Part shown: one piece after another, positions 41,257-51,274 of the stretch | Layout: every line of letters starts with the position of its first letter | How positions within the stretch are numbered: position 1 is the first letter of the stretch | Assembly (NCBI RefSeq): GCF_030035675.1 | Contig: NC_084480.1 | Location: 7,011,001 to 7,075,000, forward strand | DNA: 64,000 nt | Reading direction: 5' to 3' | From: Rhineura floridana | Lineage: Eukaryota > Chordata > Lepidosauria > Squamata > Rhineuridae | Notes under the pieces: model-generated | Told to the model about the DNA's origin: nothing | What the model saw: the letters and a program-made list of their open reading frames with translations, nothing else | The model's database searches: none | Translations under genes and position numbers: made by a program

Positions 41257-41390
41257 AGTTGTGGGGAACTTTGGACCTGCAGATGTTGCTGAACTCATCG
41301 TCCCTGGTCCTTGGTCATGCTTGCTGGTCCGACAGAGCTGTAGTTTAGCAACATCTGGAAGGCCAAAGGTCCCCCACATCTCCTGTAAAG
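41257..41390. mobile_element. Palindromic hAT-type element, family M6
   Basis: CAGTTGTGGGGAACTTTGGA to GGCCAAAGGTCCCCCACATC TCCTG with centre GGTCCTTGGTCATGCTTGCT GG. TAAAG flanks both ends, a possible partial duplication. Confidence 0.7.
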
Positions 41391-41639
41391 ACTACCCAGA
41401 TAGTGTATCTGTGGTCGGCCTTTTAAGGCCAAGTGTGGTGCTGGTGATTATTCTGGCACTTCTGATAACATAAGAATTACTGTGATGTGTTTGTATGCTA
41501 CGTTCTTCAAGTGCTTAAGGAAAGTTCTGTGCAAACACTATGATGCAAGTGTTTTGGACCTTACTTCTTTGATTTACCTAGTCCACTATCGTGATATATC
41601 ACAATATATCATGTGCCTTGAAGAGCTCTCATTCAAGAA

Positions 41640-42240
41640 TGTTCAAGAATGTAAGCCAATAGCCCATCTAGTCCAGCATCTTGTTTTCACAGTGGCCGAC
41701 TAGATACCTTAATGGGAAGCCCCACAGCAGGGCCTGAGCATAATAGCACTCTCCAATCCTGCAGTTTCCAGCAACTTGTATTTGGAAGCATGTGGCCTCC
41801 AATCATGGAGGCAGAGCATAGCCATCATGGCTAGTAGCCATGTCTAAATGTAAATGTACTGCCTTCAAGTCGATTCCGACTTATGGCGACCCTATGAATA
41901 GGGTTTTCATGAGGCTGAGAGGCAGTGACTGGCCCAAGGTCACCCAGTGAGCTTTATGACTACGTGGGGATTCAAACCCTGGTCTCCCAAGTTGTAGTCC
42001 AACACCTTAACCACTACACCACACTGGCTCTAATCCTCTTTTAAAACCGCCCAAGTTGATGGCTGTCACTGCCTCCTGTGGGAGCAAATTCCATAGTTTA
42101 ATGATGGGCTGTGTGAAGAAACACTTTCTGAAAGTTTCAACAAGAATAAAATGTCCCAATCTCCCTTGGGTGCACAGAACTCAAGAGTTTTATCCCTCTT
42201 TGTATCATGACCAAAATGGACAAATTGCATCCATCCCCCC
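41640..42240 (-). mobile_element. CR1-like LINE (family K), split by a SINE
   Basis: Minus-strand tail at 41645-41845 (CAATAGCCCATCTAGTCCAG, GGGCCTGAGCATAATAGCAC). It continues after the SINE at 42031 with TAATCCTCTTTTAAAACCGC, ORF2 C-terminal complement (GGAGCAAATTCCATAGTTTA = KLWNLLP side) and AAGAAACACTTTCTGAAAG (RKYFF side). Confidence 0.85.
41847..42030 (-). repeat. CORE-SINE S2, full length
   Basis: Complement of the normal S2: 3' end CTGCCTTCAAGTCGATTCCG, CORE complement CAGTGACTGGCCCAAGGTCA, B-box complement GGGATTCAAACCCTGG, and a normal tRNA head complement CACCTTAACCACTACACCAC. TCTAA occurs at both edges. This copy shows what the chimeric copies lack. Confidence 0.9.
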
Positions 42241-42765
42241 CCAGTCCATTTAAGTATTACTTTAAAGGCCCAGTGGGGAACAAAACATTTTTTGTGTGTG
42301 TAATTCTGCTCCCCTCCTCCATCCCGAGCGTCCTTTCAAGTTCTGCTTGTGAAAAAATCGAATGTGGCCCCAATTACTTGTGTCTTTGGAGATTTGTGGG
42401 GCAATGCTTTCAGTTTAAACGGTGGTAATTTTCATTGTGTTCTTTCCGTCAAGAGTTGAGGCTCGGTTTATTTCTTTAGATATTTACTTATTTGGTATAA
42501 TGGGCCTGTGGAAGGTCAGAGCATACAATTACCCCAAAGGCTGGTTTAAGCCTTCATAGACAGGCCGTCATTAACAGCAATCCAACTGTCAACCTCTAAG
42601 TGTAATTTCCTTCTGATGCTGTACAGGGAAAACAATTATATATAAAACCACTCAACGATTATTTCAAACTTTTGTGAAGTCTCCCTCCACCAAAATGTGA
42701 TAGATCTGAGGCAATATCAACCTGCCACAAATAAATATGAAGAGAGGTTTCAACTAAGGTCATGT
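42241..42765. other. Unassigned, candidate conserved non-coding sequence
   Basis: From about 42330 to 42700 no repeat is seen and composition is even (TTAAGCCTTCATAGACAGGC, CATTAACAGCAATCCAACTG). Conservation is a guess from its repeat-free texture. Confidence 0.3.
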
Positions 42766-42769
42766 TCAC

Positions 42770-42836
42770 ATGTACCGGCCTGGGCTCCTGCTGGGAGGAA
42801 GGGTGGGGTATAAATCAAATAATAAATAAATAAATG
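42770..42836 (+). mobile_element. L2-like LINE terminal tail
   Basis: GGGCTCCTGCTGGGAGGAAG GGTGGGGTATAAATC and (AAAT)n. Only the last 60 bases are present. Confidence 0.75.
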
Positions 42837-43134
42837 TAACACTCTTAAGACACAAGAGATGGTCTTCTGAGAGTTTGGCAGACAAGTGAAGAACTGGGGA
42901 GAAGTGGACATACTGGGAGAGCTCTCTTATCCCTTCTGTCCACCCCCTTCCTTTGTTTCCTGGTGATGCTAGCCTTGGGTGAATGATAGTCCTGTGGTAG
43001 CCATGAAGGCCAAGAAGAAGTAGTAAAATGGAGGTAAATCTGAGATCTTCTGAAGCACCTTGGACAGCTCCTTGAAGGTTCAGACTAAAACGCAGAGCAG
43101 ATTCTACTGTCCCACTGACTTGGAGCCACTAGTC
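42837..43134. other. Unassigned sequence
   Basis: Nothing recognised. Confidence 0.3.
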
Positions 43135-43203
43135 GTCACTAGTCAGGGATGATGGGAGTTGTAGTCAAACAATATGTGGAGGGCTCTGTATTGGCTATCC
43201 CTG
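43135..43203. mobile_element. Half of an M6 element
   Basis: GTCACTAGTCAGGGATGATG GGAGTTGTAGTC and GGAGGGCTCTGTATTGGCTA: one arm only. Confidence 0.6.
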
Positions 43204-44393
43204 CTTTTGATGGTAATGCATATTACTTCATTTCCTTCAAAATGTGGTAGCCAAGCCATCTCTGCTGCATTTGATGATCTTCTGGCCGGTTCAGATGAGT
43301 TCTCCTGCCCAGGCACCATGACTACTTTTCCATGTTCTTGCGATTCATCTGCCATGGGTCACATCCCTCCTTCTCCACTAGAAGAGAGAGATTTCACTAT
43401 TTTCTCTCCCTTTTCTCTATAGTGCCAAAGCTTTGGTCCTAACATCTCCTGAAGTACCATCCCTTCAGGGTCAACTCCAGGTTTTGGAGGACCCTTGGGC
43501 AAGACACCATTCATAGGGCTCTTCTCTCAGTAAGTCTGTCTTCTGTCTACCGTTGCCCCTCTGTTGCTATTCCTCTTCCTCATCATTTCTACCACCTGTT
43601 TGCATGCCAAGCATCATGCCAGTGCAGGCAATGGCATCTACTGCTTCTCCTTCACACCACCATTATCGTAGGGGCCATGAGTGAGGGGTGGGTAAACAGG
43701 AAAGCAGCTTGCAGTGGTGAACAGGAAGAGCAGGTCCAGCAGGCTCTTATCAGTAGGGCCATCAGCACATGCTCAACTATGCTGATCACTGATGCCAGCT
43801 CTGGCAACCCATAATTCCCTGGGACTGATTCAGGGGACGCCATGGAAACTGGGTTGCATCACCAATACACACTTTTTTTTTAGCGAGTGTTTTGGTGGAG
43901 CTGCTTAGAAGTTGCGGCCTGGTTGGCTCAGGTGTTGCACGAGAGAAACAAATTCCCCTTCTTTCTTTTAAGTCTCCTTTCACAGGCGGCCGCCGTTGTG
44001 CAGAATGGCGGGATAGAAATGTAAATAGCAAGGACATGTATGGGGTGACATCCTGGACTCTTCCTCAGATACAAGAGATGATAGTTGGTGGTTACTATCT
44101 TTCTGCTGCTATCTTTGGCTGTGGGCGATGGGGGACACTTCAGACCCAGGAGCCAAATGCAGCCTCCCCTCAGGCCTCTCTGTCTGTCCCTCAGAAGTCT
44201 CCTCAAGCCAGCTACACCGGCTTCATACCTTCCATGAGCACTTTTGCCTGGCTGGAATGTGTCCTTATACTCTGATCATCAGTAGTGCAGTGGTAAATTC
44301 AGAAGTGCAGGGTCCCTTCATGACAGTTACAGCCACGCCCCCTCCCATTAGCTCCTGGGTTGAGAATTAGATCCTTGTTAATTATTTTCCCAT
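43204..44393. other. Unassigned sequence
   Basis: No recognised repeat or gene. Frames at 43892-44275 (+) and 43928-44206 (-) overlap antiparallel and lack domain motifs. GGCGGCCGCCGTTGTGC at 43985 is a small GC-rich palindrome. Confidence 0.35.
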
Positions 44394-44579
44394 AACAGAT
44401 GTCCCTAGGAGCCAATGAGCATGAAAGGGGAGAGTGCTCGCTACTAAGAAGAGTCTTCTCAGTTGCTGACTCACTTCCTTTCACTCTGATTGGCTCCAGT
44501 CAGCAGGAAAGGATAATGAAACAGGTTAGAAAACCCTTCTCAGTGGCTAACACACTCCCCTTTCATGATGATTGGCTCA
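44394..44579. repeat. Palindromic repeat family D with inverted CCAAT boxes
   Basis: GGAGCCAATGAGCATGAAAG (from 44408) pairs with TCACTCTGATTGGCTCC (to 44497). A third arm follows: TTCTCAGTGGCTAACACACT CCCCTTTCATGATGATTGGC TC to 44577. Each outer end carries CCAAT/ATTGG. Partner copy at 306-445. Confidence 0.7.
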
Positions 44580-45012
44580 TACGATGCTGGAAACATAGGG
44601 ACCATGCTGGGACCCTGCTGCCAAAAGAGTAAGGGGTCTAAGACCCCCCCAAGAACCTGGATGACTTCACCCCTGCTGATCATGCCCCTTGCTTGCCTAG
44701 AAGGAGGACAGAGAGGGACATGTGAGTGTGTGTAGAAATTAGCCTACAGTGCAAAGGTACAATTTGCATTAATTGCTCTGCCCACTTCTCAATCTGCCCC
44801 TACTCACCACTGGCATGTGGCCCCCAGAATGTTGCTTAAAAGAGAATGTGGCCCTCAGGCTGAAAACTCTCTCCCACCCTAGTGTGTAAGAATGAACATT
44901 AACAGTGGCGTATCATCTGTGTGAGAACTGGAAGAGGACAAGGGGAGAGGTCTTATTAAAAGCATTGGTGGCTCAGTCCTGCCCCTTCAGCTTCAAGAAT
45001 GTCCCCACTCTG
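44580..45012. other. Unassigned sequence
   Basis: Nothing recognised. Confidence 0.3.
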
Positions 45013-45014
45013 CA

Positions 45015-45150
45015 ATAGCAGGAGTGGGCAACAAGGGGACCTCCAGATATTTTTTTGGATTTCAGCTTCCATCACCATTGACTATTGGCCATGCTGTCTT
45101 GAACTGATAGAAGTTGGAGTCCACCAACATCTGGAGGGCTACAGTAGGTT
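45015..45150. mobile_element. Palindromic hAT-type element, family M6
   Basis: GCAGGAGTGGGCAACAAGGG, TTGGATTTCAGCTTCCATCA, TTGACTATTGGCCATGCTGT and ATAGAAGTTGGAGTCCACCA ACATCTGGAGG. Confidence 0.65.
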
Positions 45151-45274
45151 CCCAATCCTGAGCAGAGTGAATGTATGTCATGGTATAAGGTACACATCTA
45201 TTTGGAAGGAGGGGGTTAACACAAAAAATGCAATGTGTGATTGAGACAAATGTGTATTATTAAGGTACATGAAT

Positions 45275-45320
45275 CGACAATACTGAGCAAAGTAGATGAA
45301 GGTGGCTTCCTACGTTCCTA
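45275..45320 (+). repeat. SINE S1 tail fragment
   Basis: GACAATACTGAGCAAAGTAG and GTGGCTTCCTACGTTCCT. It abuts the 5' edge of the HSD17B-type retrocopy. Confidence 0.6.
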
Positions 45321-45329
45321 ACAATGTAA

Positions 45330-46013
45330 TGTCCACATGGTGTTGAACAAACAGCTGAAGAATGCAGAAGACTGGGAGCCCCAGCACATGCATTCGTGGT
45401 GGACTATAGCAAGAAAGAAGGTATCTACAGCACTGCAGAGAAGGTGAAAGGAGAGATTGGCGATGTGGATATCTTGATGAACAACTCTGGGGTGATAGCC
45501 CCAACGGATGTGCTGTCGACTGAGGACCATGAGATTCAAAAAATGTTTGAAGTCAACATTCTTGCTCACTACTGGACCACAAAAGCGTTCCTGCCAACAA
45601 TGATGAAGAATAACCATGGCCATATTATCACCGTGGCTTCTGCTGGAGGCCACATAGTGGCTCCTTTTCTTGTGGCTTATTGCTCATCCAAATTTGCTGC
45701 TGTCGGGTTTCATAGAGCTCTGACAGAAGAGTTGTCTGCATTGAGGAAGAATGGGGTCAAAACGTCATGCATCTGTCCTATGTTTATAAATACTGACTTT
45801 GTCAAAAATCCTTCTTCAAGATTAATGCCCGCTTTGGAGCCTGAAGAAGTTGCAAAGCAATCAATCAAGGGAATACTAACCAACAAGAGAATGATTTTCA
45901 TCCCACCATTCCTGAAAGTCAGTGTAATGCTGGATAGGTTTCTTCCAGTTCGTGGAGCTGCAGCTGAATGAACTTAAATTTGATTTTACCATTGGATACA
46001 AGGATAAAGAAAA
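45330..46013 (+). pseudogene. HSD17B11/HSD17B13-like: Retrocopy of a 17-beta-hydroxysteroid dehydrogenase 11/13-type SDR
   Basis: The parent enzymes are lipid-droplet/ER short-chain dehydrogenases (SDR16C group) acting on steroid, retinoid or lipid substrates. Here an open frame runs from just after a TAA at 45327-45329 to TGA at 45969-45971, about 213 codons without introns. It starts HGVEQTAEECRRLGA and shows NNSG (45480-45491; usually NNAG), the NILAHYWTTKAFLP helix with the conserved Asn, VASAGG with the Ser, YCSSKFA (Tyr/Lys pair, 45678-45692) and GVKTSCICP. The N-terminal membrane anchor and the TGxxxGxG cofactor loop are absent. After EPEE..GILTNKRMIFIPPF the frame shifts once near the end: LKFDFTIGYKDKEN, the expected C-terminus, lies in the +1 frame at about 45974-46013. 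There is no initiating ATG (GTG GTG at 45396). Homology starts about where human HSD17B13 exon 2 starts (residue 71), from memory. No poly(A) is visible before the MITE at 46380. Confidence 0.9.
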
Positions 46014-46371
46014 CTAAGGAAATGGGATTCTTGTTTTCGTTCATTATTAACTCTTTCCATTAAGAAACCTGTAGGAAGTAGCTCCATGAACATATCAATA
46101 TATAGATGGAATGGTGAACACGACTTTTCTTGCAGTTGCAATAATGTCCTATCTCTTACTCAAGAATTGTGGAATCCACACTTAGTTTCATCCCTCTCTT
46201 AACAAAGAAATTGCAATCTTTTACTTTATGAAATGAATGAAGTCCCTAATCTGATTCTCTCAGGGAGAAATGCAGGATGTCACTGAACAGTGGCTGAGGG
46301 TTCCCCTTCTACAATTTTCCCCTTGAAGTATTAAATAACTCAACAAATCCCAAAGAGCTTTCCTATTGTAT
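46014..46371 (+). other. Probable 3' UTR-derived or flanking sequence of the retrocopy
   Basis: AT-rich sequence after the retrocopy's terminal frame; no AATAAA plus A-tail was found. It could be copied 3' UTR or original flank. Confidence 0.3.
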
Positions 46372-46379
46372 GTTCATGG

Positions 46380-46495
46380 CAGAGCTTGGAAAAGTTACTT
46401 TTTTGAACTACAACTCCCATCAGCCCAATCCAGTGGCCATGCTGGCTGGGGCTGATGGGAGTTGTAGTTCAAAAAAGTAACTTTTCCAAGCTCTG
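46380..46495. mobile_element. hAT-type MITE, family M1, full copy, perfect 8 bp duplication
   Basis: 116-base palindrome CAGAGCTTGGAAAAGTTACT ... AGTAACTTTTCCAAGCTCTG with centre CAATCCAGTGGCCATGCTGG. GTTCATGG flanks it at 46372-46379 and 46496-46503. Confidence 0.96.
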
Positions 46496-46503
46496 GTTCA
46501 TGG

Positions 46504-46624
46504 GTATAATGTTAGAGGGAGATAGGGAGGTATGCCTCCCTCATATTATAGATTGGAAACTGTGGTAGAAGGACATTAGGATCAAACTTCATGCTACGTT
46601 AATAACATCTGGTTGCCTTCATTT
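46504..46624. other. Short unassigned stretch
   Basis: Contains the small palindrome GGGAGGTATGCCTCCC at 46526. Confidence 0.3.
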
Positions 46625-46782
46625 TTTCACTCATGTGATCCTTTGTTTTGTGCCTGTAAAATGTGTGGTTTCATTCGTGCTTGCAATTTGTATTTTTATA
46701 TTTTGTTGTGCACCGCCCAGAGAGCTAATTCTAGTCGGGCAGTATAGAAATCTAATAAAATAAATAAAATAAAATAAATAAA
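46625..46782 (+). mobile_element. L2-like LINE 3' end
   Basis: TTTGTATTTTTATATTTTGT, GTGCACCGCCCAGAGAGCTA and GTCGGGCAGTATAGAAATCT AATAAAATAAATAAAATAAA. Confidence 0.7.
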
Positions 46783-46879
46783 TTGGAGGGTCAAGATTAG
46801 TTGCAAACCCACACACTTCCTTCAAGTTGCAAATCCGGGTTTGCTGCCTCTCAACTTGTGGGAAGGCAGTGAGGGCCAG

Positions 46880-47105
46880 GCCTTTGCTACGAATTAAGCC
46901 AGTGCTGAGACTGGTAAGTCTGAACCTAAGGCCGGCCTTCACCAACCTGTGGTCCAGCAGATGTTTTGGACTTCAGCTCCCATCAACCTCAGCCAGCATA
47001 GCCACAGAGTTGTAGTCCAAAAATCTGGATGGCACCTGGATAGCAGAGGCTGGCTTCGTTTCAGACTTAACCTGTCTCAGCACTGGCTTAACTTGTAGCG
47101 AAGGC
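46880..47105. mobile_element. Outer palindrome enclosing a hAT-type MITE
   Basis: GCCTTTGCTACGAATTAAGC CAGTGCTGAGACTGGTAAGT CTGAA (46880-46924) pairs with its near-complement at 47060-47105 (TTCAGACTTAACCTGTCTCA, GCACTGGCTTAACTTGTAGC GAAGGC). Between them (46925-47059) is an M2-type element: GGCCTTCACCAACCTGTGGT, CAGCTCCCATCAACCTCAGC, AGTTGTAGTCC. Either one palindromic element was invaded at its centre, or both form one compound unit. Confidence 0.75.
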
Positions 47106-47635
47106 TATTAGGATGAAGGATGGCCTAAGTGTTTAGGCAGCACAAAGTAACAGATTCTTGGGTCAGGCCCATCAGACAACTTCACTAAAATGTTGTCTGG
47201 AATAAAATGGTTGAAAGTATAACAAGGAAGGAGGAGGGAAGGAGAGAGAGGCAACCCGCTCATCTCTAAGCCCTTCCGTTCCTTGAAGTGAAAACTCATT
47301 TTAAGAAGATTACCCTGCATATATTAGAAGATGGTCTGATATTTTGCATTCATATTCCACCAAGGTCTTTATGATATTTGGCGGGGGGGGGATGAGAAAA
47401 AACAAATACAAATACAAAACCGACAAAGATACGATGACACAAAATCTTTCTATTACACTAATGAGAGATACGCTGGAGTTGTTTTTCAGGTATGTTATGA
47501 TGCTATCCCTTGGGCAGAGGCCACAGTGTGCGGCTGTTGGGAACAGAGCACTCATTTCTAGGCCACATCATAGCCATGGAGGGGGAGGAGGGGTTTGTTT
47601 ATTGGAAGCTGTGGAGCAAGGATGGGGGGGATTTG
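47106..47635. other. Unassigned sequence
   Basis: Contains a G-run at 47383-47391 and purine-rich tracts. No gene recognised. Confidence 0.3.
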
Positions 47636-47736
47636 TGGCCATACAGATGTTGTTGGACTACAAAGTCCATCATCCTTGACCATTGGTGATGCTGGCTGTG
47701 GGCAATGAGCCTTGGAATCCAGCAACATCTGGAGGC
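47636..47736. mobile_element. Palindromic hAT-type element M6
   Basis: GGCCATACAGATGTTGTTGG ACTACAAAGTCCATCATCC and CCAGCAACATCTGGAGGCCA TA. The right end merges with the SINE at 47733. Confidence 0.65.
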
Positions 47737-47927
47737 CATAGCTCAGTGGTAGAGCAGCTTCTTTGCATTCAGAAAGTCCCACGTTCAATCCTTGGCATCT
47801 CCAGGTAGAGCTGGAAAAGACTCCTGCCTGAAACCCTGGAGAGCCCCTGCCAATCAGTGTAGACAATACTGAACTAGATGGACCAATGGTCTGACTCAAT
47901 ATAAAGCTGCTTCCTCTGTCCCTATGG
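47733..47927 (+). repeat. tRNA-derived SINE S1, full-length reference copy
   Basis: A-box-like TAGCTCAGTGGTAGAGC (47739-47755), B-box ACGTTCAATCC (47781-47791), then GGCATCTCCAGGTAGAGCTG, CTGCCTGAAACCCTGGAGAG, GTGTAGACAATACTGAACTA and GACTCAATATAAAGCTGCTT CC. The head derives from a tRNA; the body is shared by all S1 copies. It is not a functional tRNA gene: the acceptor and anticodon arms do not fold properly. Confidence 0.88.
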
Positions 47928-48452
47928 GACAGATTCCTCATCTCTTTTAAAGAGTGATGGGGAGAGTAAGTGGGCCAACCCAAAGAAGCCCTAGGAACAA
48001 ATGTGGCTAATGTTCAGATTGCAAGCCAGTGGGGCCACCAGACCTTTGAACTCGTCCCTGCAGACGGGCCTTTTAATAGTGATGTGAGGTGCAGACTTTA
48101 AAAGGCCATTTGGGTCTCTTCAGACCGCATATCCCCATATCAACAATGCGTTAAGGGGGGAAAGGATCATGTTGTCCATTGACTGTGTTGTCTGTACAAA
48201 TCTTCGCCACATACAAGCTATACGCACATATAGGCTCTGTAGTATAATCTGTACTCTGGAAAAAATGCTCAGCACAGATTAATCTCTACTCCACCCCCAA
48301 TGCATTCAAAGCGTTCATGAGGTGGGCACATGGTATATAGCACACTGTCCCTGCTATAGACACACCACTCCTGGTGACTACATCACCCATACATTCATCA
48401 ACTGTGAGAAAGACCTCACACACACACACGAGCTACTCTAAGCCAGACCATA
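47928..48452. other. Unassigned sequence
   Basis: No recognised repeat except a short (CA)n at 48419-48429. Confidence 0.3.
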
Positions 48453-48454
48453 TT

Positions 48455-48600
48455 CACACCATACATTTATTTCACTATTGTTTGACTTTAAACAGGCATG
48501 GCATTTCCCAAAGAATCCTGGGAAGGGTAGCTTGTGAAGGGTGCTGGGAGCTGTTAGGAAACCCCTATTGTATGAGGGGTAGACCTTACCCCTAGCCATA
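48455..48600. mobile_element. Short palindromic element, family M5
   Basis: CCATACATTTATTTCACTAT, CCCAAAGAATCCTGGGAAGG and GTGCTGGGAGCTGTTAGGAA ACCCC. Confidence 0.6.
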
Positions 48601-49358
48601 CAGATCCTACACTTTTACAGTCTCTTTGTATGGATGTATGTTCCATGCATGGAACATAATCAACATGGGGAGTGCCAAAGGAATAGCTAGCAATTGCAAT
48701 CCTGCTCTGCACACTAATTGTACACCTATCCTTGTGAGAGACAGGACGTCAGCACTTCATGTCACTCCCAGAGGCTTTTACAGTGCTATTTGAAGCATAC
48801 ATGCCAACAACCAGGGTTTCTTGCAGCCCAGAGTGGCTTAAGAAAGAAGCAAGAATGGGAAACTTAAATGCACTCTCCTTGGGATCACTGTGTGGCACAG
48901 CAAGGTATGCTAATTAATGCAAGATTAAGGGCAGCTTTAAAAAATTGCCCGTAGAGATGGAAATGGATTGAAAAGGGGATGTGAATATGACATGGACCAG
49001 AAATAGACCAATCCATCCATCCTATGTATTGGTGTACTATCCAAACGCATGTATATGTATGTGGGAATTCTTGTTGCAAAAAGGGAAATGATGTAATAAT
49101 GATGTAAAAAAAACTGTTTCTGCCATTTTGGTCAATTTTCATGACCCTCTTGCGATCTCTCTCTCTCTTTAAGTGATTTGGATGTGTTATTAAATTGGCT
49201 CATCCATACAATATTATTTTAAGACCTCAGTGACATTACTTGCTATTGTAGAATGATGTCAGAATATTTGATTCCTGTATGTGTTTATGATGTCATCCAC
49301 TAAGCATCCACTTCACAAAATATGAGAAACAGGCAGAGAATGAATTCCAGACACTAGA
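48601..49358. other. Unassigned sequence
   Basis: No repeat recognised, apart from a CATGCATGGAACAT palindromic motif at 48641 and a (TC)n run at 49156-49170. Confidence 0.35.
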
Positions 49359-49360
49359 CA

Positions 49361-49557
49361 GGAACATAGGAAACTGCCTTTTACTGAGATCTTTGGATCC
49401 ACCTAGCTCATATAGTCTACACTGACTGGCAGAGGCTCTTCAAGCTTTCAGATGGGGGGCGGAGTCTCTCCCAGCCCAACCTAAAGCTGCCATGGATTGA
49501 ACCTGTGACCCTCAGCGTGAAAGGTTGGTGCTCCGCCACTGAGCTACAGCCCTTCCC
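49361..49557 (-). repeat. tRNA-derived SINE S1, full length
   Basis: ACATAGGAAACTGCCTTTTA tail, TAGTCTACACTGACTGGCAG, GATTGAACCTGTGACCCTCA (B-box complement) and GCTCCGCCACTGAGCTACAG CCC. Confidence 0.85.
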
Positions 49558-50275
49558 CAGATCTGTTTCATCTCATCCCAAATGTGAAAGAAAATAAACG
49601 TTCAATGAATGTTTAAAAATGTGTCTTCTCTGAGAGAAACAGGACAGTGATGTCAGAAGGATTAATTTAGAGCACAGCATGATGGGAATGCATCGTTGCA
49701 AATGGGAATGTTGTTGGGGGATGTTTTATGATGGAACATCCAAATATATTTGTGAAATCTCAGTTATACCGGTCAACTAAAGCAAACAGTTAATGTTGAA
49801 AAAGCAAACCCTGATATTTCTATGCAAAAAGGTCCTGTCTTCTGTGAACAAAGAACTATTTCAAAAGCAGCCAGCAGAGGGAGAGGTGAAAGAAACATCA
49901 CTGAACATTTGTTTATATTAAGCATCACATTTAGACCCACACAGTGATCTGCCGGGACATGATGCTGTTTTAATGCAAAAGCTTAAAACAGGCCCTACTG
50001 TGGTCAGTGCTTTCTGTCGCAAAGGTAGTCAAGCTGCATCTAACTGTACCCTTGAATTTGCAGAGGGTGTGGGTTCACATGATGGCATTCACCCCCATAC
50101 CAAACACTCAACTCACATAGAAAACTAGATGTCAGGGACACAGATTCTAGCTTAGCCTGCTCTGTAACATACTATTTTTCTGTATGTATAGATTTATTTT
50201 ATTTTATTTGCTATGGAGGGGCATTCATTTATGGGTGACCCCATCTCTGTGTTGGCATAGTACAGCTTAGATCAG
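49558..50275. other. Unassigned, mostly unique sequence
   Basis: No recognised repeat or gene. Confidence 0.35.
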
Positions 50276-50388
50276 CCTTCCCCATCCCAGATATTTTAAG
50301 CTACAACTCCTATCAGCTGTGAAGGTTGGTGATGCTGGCTAGGGGTGATGGAAGGGCACCAGGTTGGGGAAGGCTGGCCTAGACATAG
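50276..50388. mobile_element. hAT-type element, M2 group, diverged
   Basis: CAGCCTTCCCCATCCCAGAT, CTACAACTCCTATCAGC, and CACCAGGTTGGGGAAGGCTG as complementary end. Confidence 0.7.
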
Positions 50389-50522
50389 GAACATAGGAAG
50401 CTGGCTTATTCCAAGACAGATCATTTTTCTGTCTAGCTCAGTATTGTTTACACTGACTGGCAGCATCTCTCTCTGGATTTTTAGACTGGAGATACTGGGG
50501 GTTAAATCAGGGTCCTTTTGAT
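50389..50522 (-). repeat. tRNA-derived SINE S1, 3' two-thirds
   Basis: CATAGGAAGCTGGCTTATTC, TAGCTCAGTATTGTTTACAC and TGGCAGCATCTCTCTCTGG. Confidence 0.7.
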
Positions 50523-50653
50523 GCTCTCCTACTGCCTTCTCAAGCCCGCCATGCTATTATCTTTGAGAAAATAGGCATGAAACCTGTTTAGAAGTGAGAT
50601 GAATTGTTGTATGTTCTGCAAATTCAATTTGTGGCCAAGCAAAAATACAATAC

Positions 50654-50655
<2 letters not shown>

Positions 50656-50687
<32 letters not shown>

Positions 50688-51065
50688 ATAAGTTGCTTTT
50701 TGCCCAAAAGCCTCCAAGTGACTTACAACACTGTTAAAAAACAAAATAAATATCATACCATAAACCAAAACAATAAAACTACAACAATCACCCCCACACA
50801 GCCACATAAAGATTTGGCAGTACACTAATACAAACATCATCACTGCAGTCTATCAAATGAAAGTGTTTGCCTGGTGTTGGATAGATGTTAATGAAGATAC
50901 CAGGTGGACCTCACTGGGGAGCGTATTCCACAGAGATAGAGCCACATCCAAAAATGCCCTCTCCCTTGTTACTACCCTCTGAACCCCCCTCAGAGGGGGG
51001 GGGCTGGAGAAGGGCCTCAAAAGAAGATCTAAGGGTCCGAGCAGGTTCAACATAAAATAAATCTA
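50656..51065 (-). mobile_element. L2-like LINE 3' part with (ATG)n end
   Basis: Starts with (GAT)9 at 50656-50683 and the complement of a UTR ending (ATTTATAAGTTGCTTTTTGC). A 66-codon frame at 50853-51053 reads RGVQRVVTRERAFLDVALSL WNTLPSEVHLV, the L2-like C-terminal RAF...LWNSLP pattern. Confidence 0.8.
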
Positions 51066-51274
51066 AAATATTATGCAATTTGTTGTCTAGATCCCAAACC
51101 AGGGATTGTGTTTGTGGGGGCGTGTATATTTGTGTTTCTGATCATTAGGGCTACTGACCTACCTCTGTTCTTGGGCCATGAAGACTAGTTTATGGACTCC
51201 AGAGTTTTCTGTAACCTTAAGAAAACAGCTGGGTGGGGGACTTCCCCCAAAAGAAGCACTTTGTGTCCAAGCCT
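51066..51274. other. Unassigned sequence
   Basis: No recognised feature. Confidence 0.3.

Noticed and set aside
45396-45971. Functional short-chain dehydrogenase gene
   Set aside because: No initiating ATG in frame near the start, no cofactor-binding loop or membrane anchor, no introns, and a frameshift before the C-terminus; a retrocopy fits better.
47739-47810. tRNA gene
   Set aside because: A- and B-box-like sequences are present, but they head a SINE whose body continues downstream, and the arms do not form a tRNA cloverleaf. The same applies at 56465 and 49510.
50529-50843. Serine-run open frame (minus)
   Set aside because: The serine run is the (GAT)n tract; the rest is L2-like 3' UTR and unassigned DNA.
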